The notes beneath the pieces are model-generated. The model worked only from the letters and a program-made list of their open reading frames with translations, was not told the origin of the DNA and did no database searches. Shown here piece after piece: positions 1 through 12,104 of a stretch of DNA of 64,000 bases. Every line of letters begins with the position of its first letter. Positions within the stretch are counted from its first letter, which is position 1. This DNA is from Magicicada septendecula (Eukaryota > Arthropoda > Insecta > Hemiptera > Cicadidae), in NCBI GenBank assembly GCA_034769895.1, contig CM068374.1:354626302-354690301 (forward strand). The letters are read 5' to 3'. The translations under genes were made by a program, and so were the position numbers.

Positions 1-2447
1 ACAATCGGAAATTTAGTATTCATTTGTATAATTATGCTGATTGGTTGTGTGGGTGTGGAATAAAAAACTATTTTTCTGTTACCCGTGCATAGTAATGGGC
101 ATTGGGCGTACAGGATCGCACCTGGACTGTAGATGGTGTCTCGGATATTAAGCATTTGAGTGAAAAACTTAAAAAACATAAATTAAGTGAAAAACATATA
201 AATGCGTGTATCGAGTATGCAGTACTTGGGAAGGTTGACATTAGATCTCAGTTAGACAGTGCATATAAATTAAGAATTCAAAAGTTAAATGAGGAAGTAT
301 CAAAAACTCGGTACATTTTAAGTAGTTGATTGATGCTGTGAAGTTTTGTGGGGCTTTTGAACTTGCATTAAGGGGGCATGATGAAAGTGGCACTGACACA
401 TCTAACAACCCTGGCATATTTCGTGGTCTTGTCAACCTAATGGCAGAGTTAGACTCTACATTTAAAACAACATATTGAAAAAAGCAATAACCGAGTATTT
501 TTAGGGCTTTCCAAAACCATCCAAAATGATTTACTTAATTCCATATATGCCGTGTGCTTGGAAATTATATGCGACAAAATTACTCAAACTAAATATATTG
601 CTATTGAAGCCGATGAGACAACTGACTGTGCTACCTTGTCTCAGCTAGTGTTTGTTGTCAGCTACGAGTTAAATGGGGTTGTAAATGAAAGATTTGTTAG
701 TTTTGAAGTACCCAAAGGTCATGACGCAGCATCTGTTAGTGAAGCAATTTTTAACGAGCTGGAAAAGCTAAAAATTGACAAAACACCTGAAAGAGTGATT
801 GCTCAAAGCTACGATGGCACTTCTGCCATGAGTGGCCAGCACAGGTGTGCAGGCAAGAGTCAAACCTGTGTACAAAAATGCACATTTCGTACACTGCTAC
901 GCGCATCAACTAAATTTGATCATTGAACGCTGCGCAACACAAAATAAACAGATAAAAATATTTTTCAGTAATGTTGAAGCATTTTCATCCTTTTTTTCAC
1001 AATTGACTAAAAGAACAGCAGTACTTGACGACATTATGAAAAAACGAATACCAAAGAGCTCTGGCACTCGTTGGAACTTCAAGTCTAGAATTGTCAGCAC
1101 ATTATTTAAGTATAAAAATGAAATAGAAGAATGCTTAAATAAAATATTAGACGACGACATCAATGATTATACAACTGTAAACAAAGCAGTTGGTTTAAGC
1201 AACCTTCTTAAAGACAACAATTTCATTTTCTAGGTAACATTTTTTAATAAAATAATGCCCCATTGTGATATTTTGTACAACAAGCTTCAGAACAAGGCAA
1301 TCGACTGCATCAAGGCCTTAAAATATATAGGTGATTTAAGTCTATAATCCAAAAAATAATAAACTTGCCTGAGGTTGACCAGCCCAGTTCTAGCGAACTT
1401 GATGGAACTGAAAATGATTTATCTTGTTCAGGCCCCAGTAGAAAACGTGGCCGATTTGAAGATAGAAGACACATTGTGGCAAAAGAAGTGTGTGATGTTA
1501 TCATGACTGGAATTGACAATCGCTTTAATTTCTTAGATCATTTGTCGGTAGCTAAGTTATTTCAGCCAAGTTTGTTTCCTGAGTTCAAAAATAAATTTCC
1601 TGAAAATGAATTAGAAATTGCTGTAAATTTATTCCAGTTGAATAAAATAGAACTGAAACAAGAGTTGGTAGTAATATACAGTAGAAGTGATTTTTCTGAG
1701 GCAACAGGCTCATTACGGTTGCTTAATTTTATTTATGATAATAATCTGAGAGATGTGCTCCCTGAATCAGTGAAATTACTTCAGATCATCTGCACAATCC
1801 CAATGACCACTGCAGAAAGTAAAAGATGTTTTTCAACTTTACAGCGAATAAAGACTTTTACCAAGAGCACAATGAAAGAAGGTAGACTCAGCGCACTCGC
1901 CATGTGTTCAATTGAAAAGAAATTATTATCTACCCCCAATTTCAATGAACGTATGATCAACTACTTCGCTACACAGAAGGAGAGGAGGATGGACTTCTGC
2001 TACAAACAATATAACTAAAGGTATGAATTTTCAGTCATATATTAATTTATTTTTGATATTAAATGTGACTAAGTATATTTAAAGTGGTAGAAGATTAATA
2101 CCTTGTTACTTAATACAACTTCCTCCTGAATTCTGATGCTTGGTCTAATTTTAAAAATATAGCTTTCACATTTGCCCTATGGTATATAGCTATGTACTTC
2201 TGTTCTATAAAATATTTTGAATTTCCACTCTTATTATTCACATATCTTAAAAATAAAATACTTACAGTAAAATCAAATGTTAGAAGTAGACTAATTTTAA
2301 CAATTTATAAATTTATAAAAATACATACAAGAAAGTGAATGAGTGTGTGTATCTGTGTGTGCGTGTTCGCGTGCGTGTGTTTGTGTAGAGATAGTTATGA
2401 GCTTATGAAAGAGCCCCTCCCATGTTCATAACGACGAGCCGCCACTG
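1..2447 (+). mobile_element. hAT transposon, 3' part; 5' end outside the window
   Basis: The broken transposase at 102-2018 is followed by about 430 bp without coding sense, ending at 2441-2447 in GCCACTG. The reverse complement of that end begins CAGTGGCGGCTCGTCG, a hAT-type terminal repeat, and closely resembles another hAT end at 62437 (CAGTGGCGGTTCGTG). The 5' terminus and its target duplication lie left of the window. A short TG-rich patch sits at 2340-2390. Confidence 0.75.
102..2018 (+). pseudogene. hAT transposase remnant (DUF4371/ZMYM-like type)
   Basis: A decayed transposase read in at least four pieces: 102-329, 552-926, 832-1233 and 1365-2018. The catalytic core is visible. The first acidic site is in IAIEADETTDC (near 600-625). 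The second is in AQSYDGTSAMSG (near 800-835), immediately followed by a frameshift, after which the protein continues in another frame as FVHCYAHQLNL. The 217-residue C-terminal piece holds the hAT dimerisation region (near 1790-1920), with ICTIPMTTAESKRCFSTL followed by an SxLAMCSIEKKLL-like end. The protein would cut and rejoin its own terminal repeats in the nucleus. Stops and frameshifts (near 327, 835, 1233) make it inactive. It is related in layout to the hAT at 49683-59024. Confidence 0.8.
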
Positions 2448-2568
2448 CACACAACACACACAGCTTGGATTTTCTGAAAGCGTAGAAGATGAATTTCAGG
2501 TGTCCACATTTTCACACTCTGAGAAGTAATGCAGACCATATTAATTATGTTATTCACGAATGATATAC
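2448..2568. other. Spacer between hAT and Gypsy elements
   Basis: About 120 bp starting with a CA-rich stretch. It ends in ATAC (2565-2568), the left target duplication of the Gypsy element. No coding sense. Confidence 0.6.
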
Positions 2569-3092
2569 TGTTACGACATTCCAGAACAATCTACGTGTTT
2601 ATTGAATGTTCCATATGAATCCAGAGGAATAAAGCTAAATATTGTGGCGTACGTGATTTCAACATGTGCTCGTGAGACTTTTCTGGAAGCCACCAGTCGT
2701 GCAGATTGTGTCAAGGCCGCAATTAATTACATTGTAGTTTAGAGATAAGGCGTAGTTTGGAATGTTCTGGTCTGTGAGCGTTGTATAAATACAAGGCGTC
2801 AGCGGCCTTAATTTTGAGTTATTATCAGGTGATATTACTGTGTGCGTTCAAGTGGTTATTAGTGAAGTGTTGTGTTTTATAATCGGGCAGTATAATTGTA
2901 ATACAATTGTGTTTTATATTAGTTGACATTTTATTGCGTGTGAACAATTTTTATTTGATTTGCTTTAAGAGACTGTGTTGTTAATTACGAACTGTTTAAC
3001 TGTGAAAATTAAAGCTGGTGATTAGTGACTTAATTGGTGTATTGTATTTTGTTTCCACTGTACCTATGACGATCAGTTAGACCATCGTAACA
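2569..3092 (+). repeat. 5' LTR of the Gypsy element
   Basis: A 524-bp LTR from TGTTACGA to TCGTAACA. Its last 262 bp (2831-3092) match 6058-6319 with about ten hand-counted substitutions and no length change, roughly 4% divergence, so the insertion is not very recent. Confidence 0.9.
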
Positions 3093-3111
3093 GTGGTGTC
3101 AGAACTGGGAT
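3093..3111 (+). promoter_or_regulatory. Presumed tRNA primer-binding site of the Gypsy element
   Basis: The sequence directly after the 5' LTR, TGGTGTCAGAACTGGGA, begins with TGG (complement of a tRNA CCA end) and lies where minus-strand priming occurs in LTR elements. I did not identify the primer tRNA. Confidence 0.55.
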
Positions 3112-3173
3112 AGAACCGTTAACAGTGGACACTTTGTACAAGACGAGTGTAATTCATAATTAATCGGTAAACA

Positions 3174-4526
3174 ATGGATGCCAGTCAGATGATAGAAAAT
3201 TTCCAGGCGCTGCTGTTGCAGACAGAGGAACAACGCCAACAGGAGGCGGAAGAAGCAGAAAGACGACAAAAAGAAGAACAAAGACAAGAAAGAGAAGAAG
3301 CAAAAAAACAACAGGATGAGAAAGTGGAAGAGATACAGAAAACTCTACTGCTGGAAACAGAAGAAAGACAAAAATCACTGATGCTCGAGTTGGAAGGACG
3401 ACAGGCAGAGGAATGGAAACGCAAAACAGAAGACATAAATCAAAGTGTTAATTCAAGAGCAAAAGCAGATGCAAGAACATACAACCGCAGAATTGGGTCT
3501 CCTACGTGGTGACGTAGGTGAATTACGAGGTGAGCTTAACAATCAAATTACCAGAATATCTGACGTAGAAGAATCCAAGTCAAATAAAATAGCTGAAGTA
3601 GAAAAATCTGTCATGAGTGTGGAAGAAGCTATGTTAACAAAAATATGTGGAGTAGAAAACTCAATGGCAAACATAAGAGAACAAATTGAAAGTGAAGTTG
3701 AACAGTTCATGAAAATACAACCAAAACAAATTTCTGAACAGACTGTACCAATGATAAAGACAGTGAAAGACACAGAAAATAAGTCAATAGAGAAGGTCAC
3801 CTCGCCTGCGGTTGGGACAGTTTATGTCAAGGCCCCAACCTTTGACAGAAGCACGCACTGGGCAACGTATTTATGCCAATTCGAAGCTGCTGCATGTGCA
3901 AATAATTGGACAGAGAAAGACAAGGCTGTTTCACTCGTTCTTGCATTAAAAGGACCTGCGGCAGAATTACTACAGAAAGTGCCACCTGACAGCCAAAACA
4001 CCTATGCCGAATTGATAAAAGCTCTGGAATTACGGTATTGTGATAAACATTTGCGAGATGTGTACTGCTGCACCCAGTTGAGAGCAAGGCGACAGCATGC
4101 CGGGGAGAGCCTTCAAGAGTTTGAAGCAATTATCGACAGACTAATTAGACTGGACTATCCTGAAGCGCCAGAAGATTTTTGAACGAGTTTGCGATGCAGA
4201 CATTTACTGCCAGTGTCCGAGATAACGAACTACACCAAGTGTTACAAATGGCAAGACACCAGAACAGTGCGGACGCCCTGGTACATCCTTTGCAATTTGA
4301 GGCTGCCAAATCAGCGTCTGGTTGGACAAGTCATAAAGTGCGCGTGCTAAAAGATCGCGACGGCACAGACGATGAGGAAGAAGAACAAGGAACAGAGACT
4401 CAGTGGTCGGCGCCACAGAATAAAGTAAGAAAGGATGGAAGACCGAAGTGTTATCGATGTGGGAAACCTGGACATCTACAACAGGATTGTCGGGTTAGAG
4501 TTCAGCAGCAGGGAAACGAGCAGTAG
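3174..4526 (+). pseudogene. Gypsy gag, broken in three frames
   Basis: The first ATG after the leader (3174) opens a strongly charged, Glu/Arg/Gln-rich coiled-coil segment of 112 aa. The reading continues in another frame as 3445-4182, with more coiled coil and then the retrotransposon Gag core: APTFDRSTHWATYLCQFEAAA, ALKGPAAELLQ and RARRQHAGESLQEFEAIIDRL. A third piece, 4179-4526, ends with the CCHC zinc knuckle CYRCGKPGHLQQDC near 4450-4490. Gag would form the particle that packages element RNA. Two frameshifts, at about 3445-3512 and 4182, break it. The frame ends in a stop at 4524-4526, where a protease should begin but is absent. Confidence 0.85.
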
Positions 4527-4689
4527 TCAGTACAACGGGGCATGTGCCGACTAACTGGACTAACTAGAGGAACGAAGCCCCTAGACAATACGCAATTTCT
4601 ACACTTCAGAAAAACAGCGGGAGCTTGGTGGTTACTTGATTCATTCAAGAAAGGCCAAGCTCGATTATAGTTGACACCGTAAGAGACTG

Positions 4690-5527
4690 GCCAATTCTGA
4701 AGAGTAAACACGAAGTTCGGAGTTTCCTGGGGTTATGCTCATATTACATACGTTTTGTGAAAGGCTTCGCTACTATTGCTAAACCACTACATGAGCTAAC
4801 GAAAAATAAATGCAACTTCCAGTGGTCGAAAGAGTGTGACCAAGCATTTAGGATTTTGAAGATTGCATTATGTTCTCAGCCAATTCTCGCTTTTCCAGCT
4901 TCCGAAGGGAAGTACATCGTAGACACAGACACAAGGAATACTGGTCTAGGAGCAGTTTTGTCTCAAGTGCAGAACGGTGAAGAACGAGTAATAGTGTATT
5001 ACAGCAAGATGCTTTCTAAACCAAAGAGAAATTATTGTGTTACAAGGAGAGAGTTGTTAGTAACTGTCAGAGCTTTGGAGCACTTCCATAAATACCTCTA
5101 TGGGAGAGAGTTTTCACTACGTACCGACCATGCCGCGCTTGCATGGCTCTTGAGATTTAAAAATCCGGAAGGACAGTTGGCAAGGTGGCTCGAACGTCTG
5201 CAAGAGTACAACTTCAAGGTACAATATCGGCAGGGGTGCCTGCACAGAAATGCAGAAGGCTTATCACGAAGACCGTGGCCGGAAGACTGCCAACATTGCC
5301 ACAGAAAGGAAGAACAAAACTCAAGCGAACATGTTCAAGCCATCACTGTAGATTTCCTGGCAGACGGCTGGACTACACATGGCTGTCGACAAGAACAGAT
5401 GACTGATGAAGACATTGGACAAATCTTGACAGCAAAAGAGGAAGGTCGCTGCCCGGTTTGGCAAGATATCTGCCATGGTTCTGAAGTGGTGAAGGGCTAC
5501 TGGGCACAATGGGATCTCTTACCTTAG
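4690..5527 (+). pseudogene. Gypsy pol: end of RT connection plus RNase H
   Basis: Coding sense resumes near 4690 with the post-RT segment (VRSFLGLCSYYIRFVKGF) and continues to 5527. The RNase H domain is clear: FPASEGKYIVDTDT, GLGAVLSQ, YYSKMLSKPKRNYCVTRRELL and FSLRTDHAALAWLL, followed by the usual tether GCLHRNAEGLSRRPW near 5230-5280. The classic first RNase H aspartate context is altered (VDTDTRNTGLGAVLSQ). The RT catalytic region lies in the upstream deletion, so this copy cannot reverse transcribe. The frame is lost at the stop 5525-5527; similar pol sense continues in another frame with a further in-frame stop before the integrase. Best family match by eye is the mdg1/412 type. Confidence 0.85.
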
Positions 5528-5580
5528 AAAATGGATTGCTGAAAAGGGCTTGGGAAAGTGCAGATGGATGAGACGCGGTC

Positions 5581-6057
5581 ATGCAGTTGATAGTTCCCCG
5601 AAGTAAAGTGCAGTCTGTTTTGAAGGAGATGCATGATGGAACATCTGGAGGCCATCTTGGCGTTAACAAAACCCTTGACAAAATACGGAAGGGATTCTAT
5701 TGGCTTCATCTTCACCACGACATAGAGGAATGGGTTCGCACATATGGAATATGTGCTGCGAGCAAGGGGCCACAAACCAGAAGCAGGGGGAAAATGAGAC
5801 AGTATAACGTTGGACTGGCTTTTGAGAGAATTGCCATAGACATTGCTGGACCATTCCCAGTTACTGACAATGGAAACCGGTACATCATGGTTGTAGGTGA
5901 CTACTTTACTAAGTGGGTGGAAGCCTACACAATTCCAAATCAGGAGGTTACCACTGTGGCAAAGGAGTTAGTTCACAACTTCTGTTGCCGTTATGGAGTC
6001 CCTATGGAAATCAATACGGATCAAGGGAGAAATTTCGAATCAGGAGTGTTTAATTTC
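5581..6057 (+). pseudogene. Gypsy integrase, truncated before the catalytic Glu
   Basis: N-terminal zinc-binding region: HDGTSGGHLGVNKT supplies the two His. The usual CxxC pair is damaged, with TYGICAASKG holding only one of two Cys. The catalytic core shows AIDIAGPFPVTD (first Asp) and INTDQGRNFES (second Asp). The sequence then jumps at 6057/6058 into LTR sequence, so the third acidic residue and the C-terminal domain are gone. The last 34 or so residues of the open frame are translated LTR, not integrase. Integrase would insert the cDNA into chromatin. This copy cannot do so. Confidence 0.85.
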
Positions 6058-6319
6058 GATATTACTGTGTGCGTTCAAGTGGTTATTAGTGAAGTGTTGT
6101 GTTTTATAATTGGGCGGTATAATTGTAATACAATTGTGTTTTATATTAGTTGACATTTTATTGCGTGTGAACAATTTTTATTTGATTTGCTGTAAGAGAT
6201 TGTGTTGTTAATTACGAACTGTTTAACTGTGAAAATTAAAGCTGGTGATTAGTGACTTAATTGGTGTCTTGTATTTTGTTTCCACTGTATTTACGATGAT
6301 CAGTTAGACCGTCGTAACA
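6058..6319 (+). repeat. 3' LTR of the Gypsy element, 5'-truncated
   Basis: These 262 bp correspond base for base to 2831-3092 of the 5' LTR. The U3-proximal half of the LTR is missing. The fragment ends at TCGTAACA followed by the target duplication ATAC. Confidence 0.9.
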
Positions 6320-6730
6320 ATACTGACATTTCAGAAGTTGGTACAATGCTGTTTCGAATTTTTTTGTCACTCAAAATTATTAAATATAAATACTTAACTT
6401 ACTAGATTACCCAAGTATTGTATCTGTCATTATGATTCAATCATAATCAGTATGATAATTTTACTTACAAAAACCGAGTCAATCATGACATTAAGTGATA
6501 CACACAGGAAATGAACAATAAAATCACAATATTGAAATCCCAGTTACCAACTGGTACAGAACACAGGATCCTGATTCTAACTGGTTCCAGATGGGTAACC
6601 TTAATTCTTATTATTACGATATTCTGGTGAAGTATGCAAAATAGTTTTTATGTTAGAAGAGGTAATATGATTGAACTAGACAATAGTGAAATGTGTACAT
6701 ACAATGTTAGGATATTATAATTTCATGGTT

Positions 6731-6815
6731 TTGATATTGGCTTCCTTTAAGTGATGAATATGGGAAATAATGATGGATTGTATTATATTGTATATAAATT
6801 TGTATTTCATTGAAT
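6731..6815 (+). repeat. 85-bp direct repeat, copy 1
   Basis: It starts TTGATATTGGCTTCC and matches 8005-8089 with one substitution. Flanking sequences of the two copies are unrelated, so this is a short block duplicated 1274 bp apart. Confidence 0.85.
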
Positions 6816-8004
6816 GTATTACATTGAGGTTACGAGTGTTGTTATTGGGGGAGGGGGTAATACATTTGATTACATATGTTTGTTGTATATGAATTTTAGA
6901 GTTTTGTGTAAGCATTCTTTGTACTGAGGAAATTCAGACCAATATATAACTTTTGATTATAACTGTATTTTATTGTAATGATTAAAAATTGGATTGAATA
7001 TTTGTCATACTGAATTCAATCATGTAATTAATTTGAAATTGTTTGTTTATTGAGATTTGAATTTGCAAGTGATATAGACAATGGGTAGTATTTGAATTTG
7101 TTAATTGAAGTCTTTGGAATTTAATGGAAAATTATATGTAAAGTTAGAACATGGTATTTACATTTGTAATCTGTTATGGGTATTTGGTGGTAATAGGAAT
7201 TTGCAACCTTGTAAGTGGGCAGTCAATACAAAGGTGTAAAGTTGAAATATGAAATTATTGTAACCATGCTTTCTAATTTGATAAATGTGTGTGCAGATAA
7301 TAATTTTGTTGTTGTAGTTGATGAAATCAGTACTTTGGTCAATGAAAATCAGTGCTTCTAGGAGGAATTTATCTCAGTGCAAGGATATGGAATGTTGAAA
7401 GACCATTTAATGATATTTTACTTTGGTTGTTGCATAATCTGTGTGGAACTGTGGGGGCAAGCCTGTGCTGACAGGTTCATCAGTACAGAGTTGTCATGTG
7501 GTGTCTGGTGTTAGGATCCTGATGAAAGAAGTCCATAAAGTCATATGGGTATGACCACAGCCACTGGATTAGGCGGGTAAGTACTCAACATTAATCATGG
7601 TGTCACTGATCTGCCTACGTTTAGGGCAATGAGAGTTTTTGTTTTTAGACATAAAACCTCTCATGGGGGGGGGTTCTTGTAATGGTATGTTTTATTCAGC
7701 ATATTGTAAAGACAGATTTTCATGGGTGAGAAACCACATGGAATATTTGTCCATGGACTTTGGCCAGGGAAGTGCTTAATTTTTTAATGGGTGTATGTGC
7801 ACAAAAATCATTTTCACACGCTTAGTTTTTTGCACCATGTGAAGAGTAGTTCACACCTGCTCATTTTCTCACAAGAGAGCCAGAAAAAAACAGTATAGCA
7901 TGGGAGTGATGTGAGTAATGCCGAACCATGCGGTAGTCAGTCGCAAATTGGAAGTTGCAGAGTTACAACACCGGAGATACCGAAGCCAGCGATCGTGTCT
8001 CCTC

Positions 8005-8089
8005 TTGATATTGGCTTCCTTTAAGTGATGAATATGGGAAATAATGATGGATTGTATTATATTGTGTATAAATTTGTATTTCATTGAAT
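8005..8089 (+). repeat. 85-bp direct repeat, copy 2
   Basis: It matches 6731-6815 with a single base change (TGTATA for TATATA). The flanks differ from copy 1. Confidence 0.85.
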
Positions 8090-10079
8090 TTGGAAATTTG
8101 CAAAGGCCGAGCTTTGGTACAAAAATGTAGTGGAGTGAAACATTGTAGTCGTGCCTCGGTAAAATATAATTAAAAGTTTTAAAAGTATTACAGGCAGTCA
8201 CTTTACAACCAACCATCAAACAGTGTGCTCATTAAAATACAGCAACTCAGCGCCCGTGGGTGACAACGTGTAGGCCTAAATTATAAAAGAGAAGTTAACA
8301 ACAGTGAACGTTTCACATTCCCGGGCTCTTTTCTCAGCAAAAGTTTTACCCAAAGTTTTAATAATTCAGTAACTCGTGTGTAATTCGGATCAGTGATGCA
8401 AACAAATTAATTAAATGTGAGTATGTAAGGAAAATCATACCGAGTGAGTGCACAAACCGTGAGCGACAGTGGAGACACAGCACAGACTACTGGACACAGA
8501 TTAGTAACAAAAGTGGGGAAATTTTGGCCAGAAAACATATGAAATAAGCAGTAATCAGGACTGTCAGAGTATGTGAAAGTGTGAAAGAGCGGGAGAACAG
8601 AGGAGGGGTGAGAGAGAAGAGAAAGAGGGGGAGAGAAAGAGAGAGAGAGAAAGTAATTCAAAACAACAAAGTACTGATTGGCATAATAATAAGTTTAAAA
8701 ATATTTTAAACGCAATAGAATGTTTTTGTTCAAAATAAGTTTATGTAGTAATCATATTTATTTCATATAAACAACAATATATAAAATCAAAATTGTTGAT
8801 ATTCACAATCGGTAATAAATTTGAATTATAGATGGGATGTAACTAAATTAAGTAACAACAATGGTCAGCAAATACCTACAATTTAAATAATATTAATAAA
8901 TGAATTTATTTGAATAACAATGTAATATGAGTTAAGTTATTTTTTATGTTACCTCGCCTTGACCTAACCTGTCCTCAACGAGTTTGTCTCACGAACCTTT
9001 GGAAAATTCTGTTAAGGGAAAGTTTGTTATTTTTAAGTCGTTTTCTTGAGGACAGTGTTGCGGTTTCCACATTCCGCCAGTCAAAATCTGGTGGCAGCCA
9101 GGGCTTTTGAGCTTTTTAGGAATCTTCTGAATCTGTAAGGTAAGTGAAAAGTATCGGGGGGGGGGCTTCTTTTTCTGATTATTGTTAGAATCATTACAAT
9201 ATTAATTATTAGGTGCAGGTAAGATGCTTAAACTGAATTAGTTTGAAATAATTAACACACAAACAAATATTATGATAGATTTATTAAGGTTAAAAAATTT
9301 AATATGAGCTTAGCTCTGTAATGTTTCTTACTACAGAAACATTCACACACAGGAAACACTTGCTGTTATTCAATAACAAATTGGTAACATACAATTAATT
9401 CATTGATCACCAAAGAAGTTTTCCTTTTATACCACACACAGCAGGTACACAATACAACTAAATATGGCAACAAAGTAACGTAAATGCCCAACAAAATTAA
9501 TTACGTTTTTATTTCAAGCTTTTAATAACATTATGGATCCACTAATTGAATGCACTCGCTTTATGTGAGTGAATTATGAACTAGGGACTTTTTGTTACTA
9601 TCCGTATGTCCAATATGATATCAGAAACTGTTTTATATTCATATACCAGTTTATATATTCATAATCCAACGATCACGTAATACTTTTATGGTAAGCTAAT
9701 AATGACACTATTACAGTAAGTTATGTTAATAATAATAATAATTAAATTTACATTCAGTGATGATGCTGGTTGCTTGAATGTAGCTACATTATTTAATATG
9801 TAATCATACCAGAAGGAAGACAGTTCAACATGCATGATGAAGAGAGAAAATATACATGTATTTTTTTTAAGTATCCTTTGCTTTCACAAATGAAACGTTT
9901 CATACGACTTCTATATATCAAAATTATTGTTAAAAATTTCCAGGCTAATTGGTGTGGTCTGTTATTAAAATTTCTAAAGCTAACTATTGCTATTGCTTTG
10001 GCTAGGCAATGGCCAATCAGACTGGATGTTTTCAACAATAGTTTTGATGACTCAGGCTGTGAAAGCCTTCAAACTTGTG

Positions 10080-10256
<177 letters not shown>

Positions 10257-10566
10257 GACATAAAGGGATTCACATATTCCTGGACTGGCTTGGAGTAAGT
10301 TTCTATCTGTCAGCCCCTGTTGATGTTTTAACATTTCTTCTATAGTGATGTTCTGATTATTCTCTCCCCTTTCATATAAATTAATATTATGTGTTGTACC
10401 AATCAACATTTTTGTTTTGCTCACTTCAGATGTGTTTCAAGCAACAGTCAGAATGCTCATTCTCAGCCATATTGATTTGGTGAAATATTTGTGTTTAGGT
10501 TGATTATTGCTGTTGGTTGGTTTTGTGAACACTTTTGTCTTGTCAGTGTTTCCAATATTCAGTGTT

Positions 10567-11127
10567 TTAAAAACTGTTATTTTTTCTATTGATTTGTATT
10601 TGTGTATTTTTAAAAAATGACAGTTTTTAAAATAGTGAAGTATTTTAAAAACATTTACAAAACAAACTTATTCATTGAGATCACTCACAACATATGGTAA
10701 TAATGAACAAAAACAAAAAAATCAATATAAACAGATCTCATTATTGAACACAATGTCTCAGAGAAAGAAGCCATTAAAGCACGAATTAATAAGATGAAAG
10801 TTGCTTAACATTTAACCAAGGACACATAACACGAAATCAATATCCATTAATGCCAAACTTGGGCATCACTCAACAGTAATTCGCCCAGAAGCACTTAATG
10901 CAGTAGAGTGTCTGACTCTGAACAAGAAAATGGAAAAACTGGAAGTCATAGAAAGGAAAATATTAAGAAAATCTTGGAATCAATAAAAGATGGAGAACAG
11001 TACAGAAGACGCCACAGTAATGAGCTGTACACACGTGTTGAGAAAACCACAGATGTAATTAGAAAAAGAATTACTTTCGATGGACATGATCAAAGAATGA
11101 ATCCTGACAGAATAACATGGAAGCTTA
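10567..11127 (+). pseudogene. LINE reverse transcriptase C-terminal tail, copy A of a tandem pair
   Basis: The unit starts in AT-rich sequence, then carries degenerate coding sense for the C-terminal region that follows the RT in many insect LINEs: an ALNAVECLTLNKK-like part, then KILR, KDGEQYRRRHSNELYTRVEK, TDVIRKR and MNPDRI. Only the 10908-11165 part stays open. The whole unit is repeated about 594 bp downstream (for example GAACACAATGTCTCAGAG at 10746 and 11340). No RT core is present. This is a decayed fragment. Confidence 0.65.
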
Positions 11128-11163
11128 GGCTGTCAATTTTTTGTTTCCAATTTTTATTAGATT

Positions 11164-11960
11164 AAAAACTGCTATTTTTGCCTATTGATTTGTATTTGTG
11201 TACTTTTTAAAAATGACAGTTTTTAAAATAGTAAAGTATTTGAAATATTTACAAAACAAAATTATTCATAGAGACCACTCACAACATACAGTAATAATGG
11301 AACAAAAACAAAAAATCAATATAAACAAATCTCATTATTGAACACAATGTCTCAGAGAAAGAAGCCATTAAAGCATGAGTTAATAAGATGAAAGTTGGTT
11401 ACCATTTAACCAAGGACACATATAACAAGAAATCAATATCCATTAATGCCAAACTTGGGCATCACTCAGCAGTAATTCGCCCAGAAACACTTAATGCAGC
11501 AGAGTGTCTGACTCTGAACAAGAAAATGATAAGGGAAGAACTGGAAGTCACAGAAAGGAAAATATTAAGAAAAACCTTGGGATCAATAAAAGATGGAGAA
11601 CAGTACAGAAGACACCACAATAATGAGCTGTAAACAAGTGTTGAGAAAATCACAGACGTAATTAGAAAAAGAAGAATTACTTTCTACAGACATGTTCAAA
11701 GAATGAATCCTGACAGACTAACAGGGAAGCTTTTTAACTATTTCAAAAAGCTCAAAGTGTCCAATACATGGTTCAAAGAAACAGAAAAAGACACAGAAGA
11801 ACTCTAGATTACTCAAGAAGACATTGAAGAAAGAAAAGAAAAGAAATTGCCTCTCAAAAAGAAATTAAAAAATGCCCAAGATTTTCAGGAAAAACCCAAG
11901 ATAGGTGCCATATGGACTGACGAAAGGAGGGAGAGAGGAGAAGAAGGGAGGAACCAGTTG
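11164..11960 (+). pseudogene. LINE reverse transcriptase C-terminal tail, copy B
   Basis: The second unit of the tandem pair, more complete at its 3' side. After the segment shared with copy A it continues (11725-11960) with a basic tail rich in Lys and Glu that ends in an IWTDERREREGRRN-like segment, typical of this LINE terminus. Open only over 11388-11633. Stops at 11630 and beyond show decay. An A-rich end or target duplication could not be fixed. Confidence 0.6.
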
Positions 11961-12104
11961 AACCAAACATAGTCCACAGTAGCTCATACACAAACAAAGC
12001 ACAGATCTCATCACTTTTTGTTCTTAACCTTCACAGTATGAAATGGGTTACAACTGTGCATCCATCTACGAACATCTGCATTTGTTTCAGTAGTTTATAA
12101 TATG

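Larger units (their letters stand above)
2569..6319 (+). mobile_element. Gypsy-type LTR retrotransposon, defective
   Basis: The element is bounded by the inverted termini TGTTACGA (2569) and TCGTAACA (ends 6319) and flanked by the 4-bp duplication ATAC (2565-2568 and 6320-6323), as expected for Gypsy integration. Order: 5' LTR, primer-binding site, gag, RNase H, integrase, 3' LTR fragment. Protease and nearly all of the RT are missing between about 4530 and 4690. A second deletion joins integrase directly to the middle of the 3' LTR at 6057/6058. Intact flanking duplications show these deletions either predate integration, for instance by template switching, or are purely internal. Confidence 0.9.

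Noticed and set aside
3099..3436. Three overlapping minus-strand frames rich in Ser, Phe and Leu
   Set aside because: Antisense shadows of the Glu/Arg-rich Gypsy gag.
7677..8280. Possible LTR and leader (G-run before it, TGTAATGG start, GCGCCCGTGGGTGACAACG after it)
   Set aside because: No second LTR copy, no recognisable gag or pol next to it, and borders are guesses.
8953..8968. Telomere-like CCTAACC motifs here and near 34300
   Set aside because: Only one or two units, no array.
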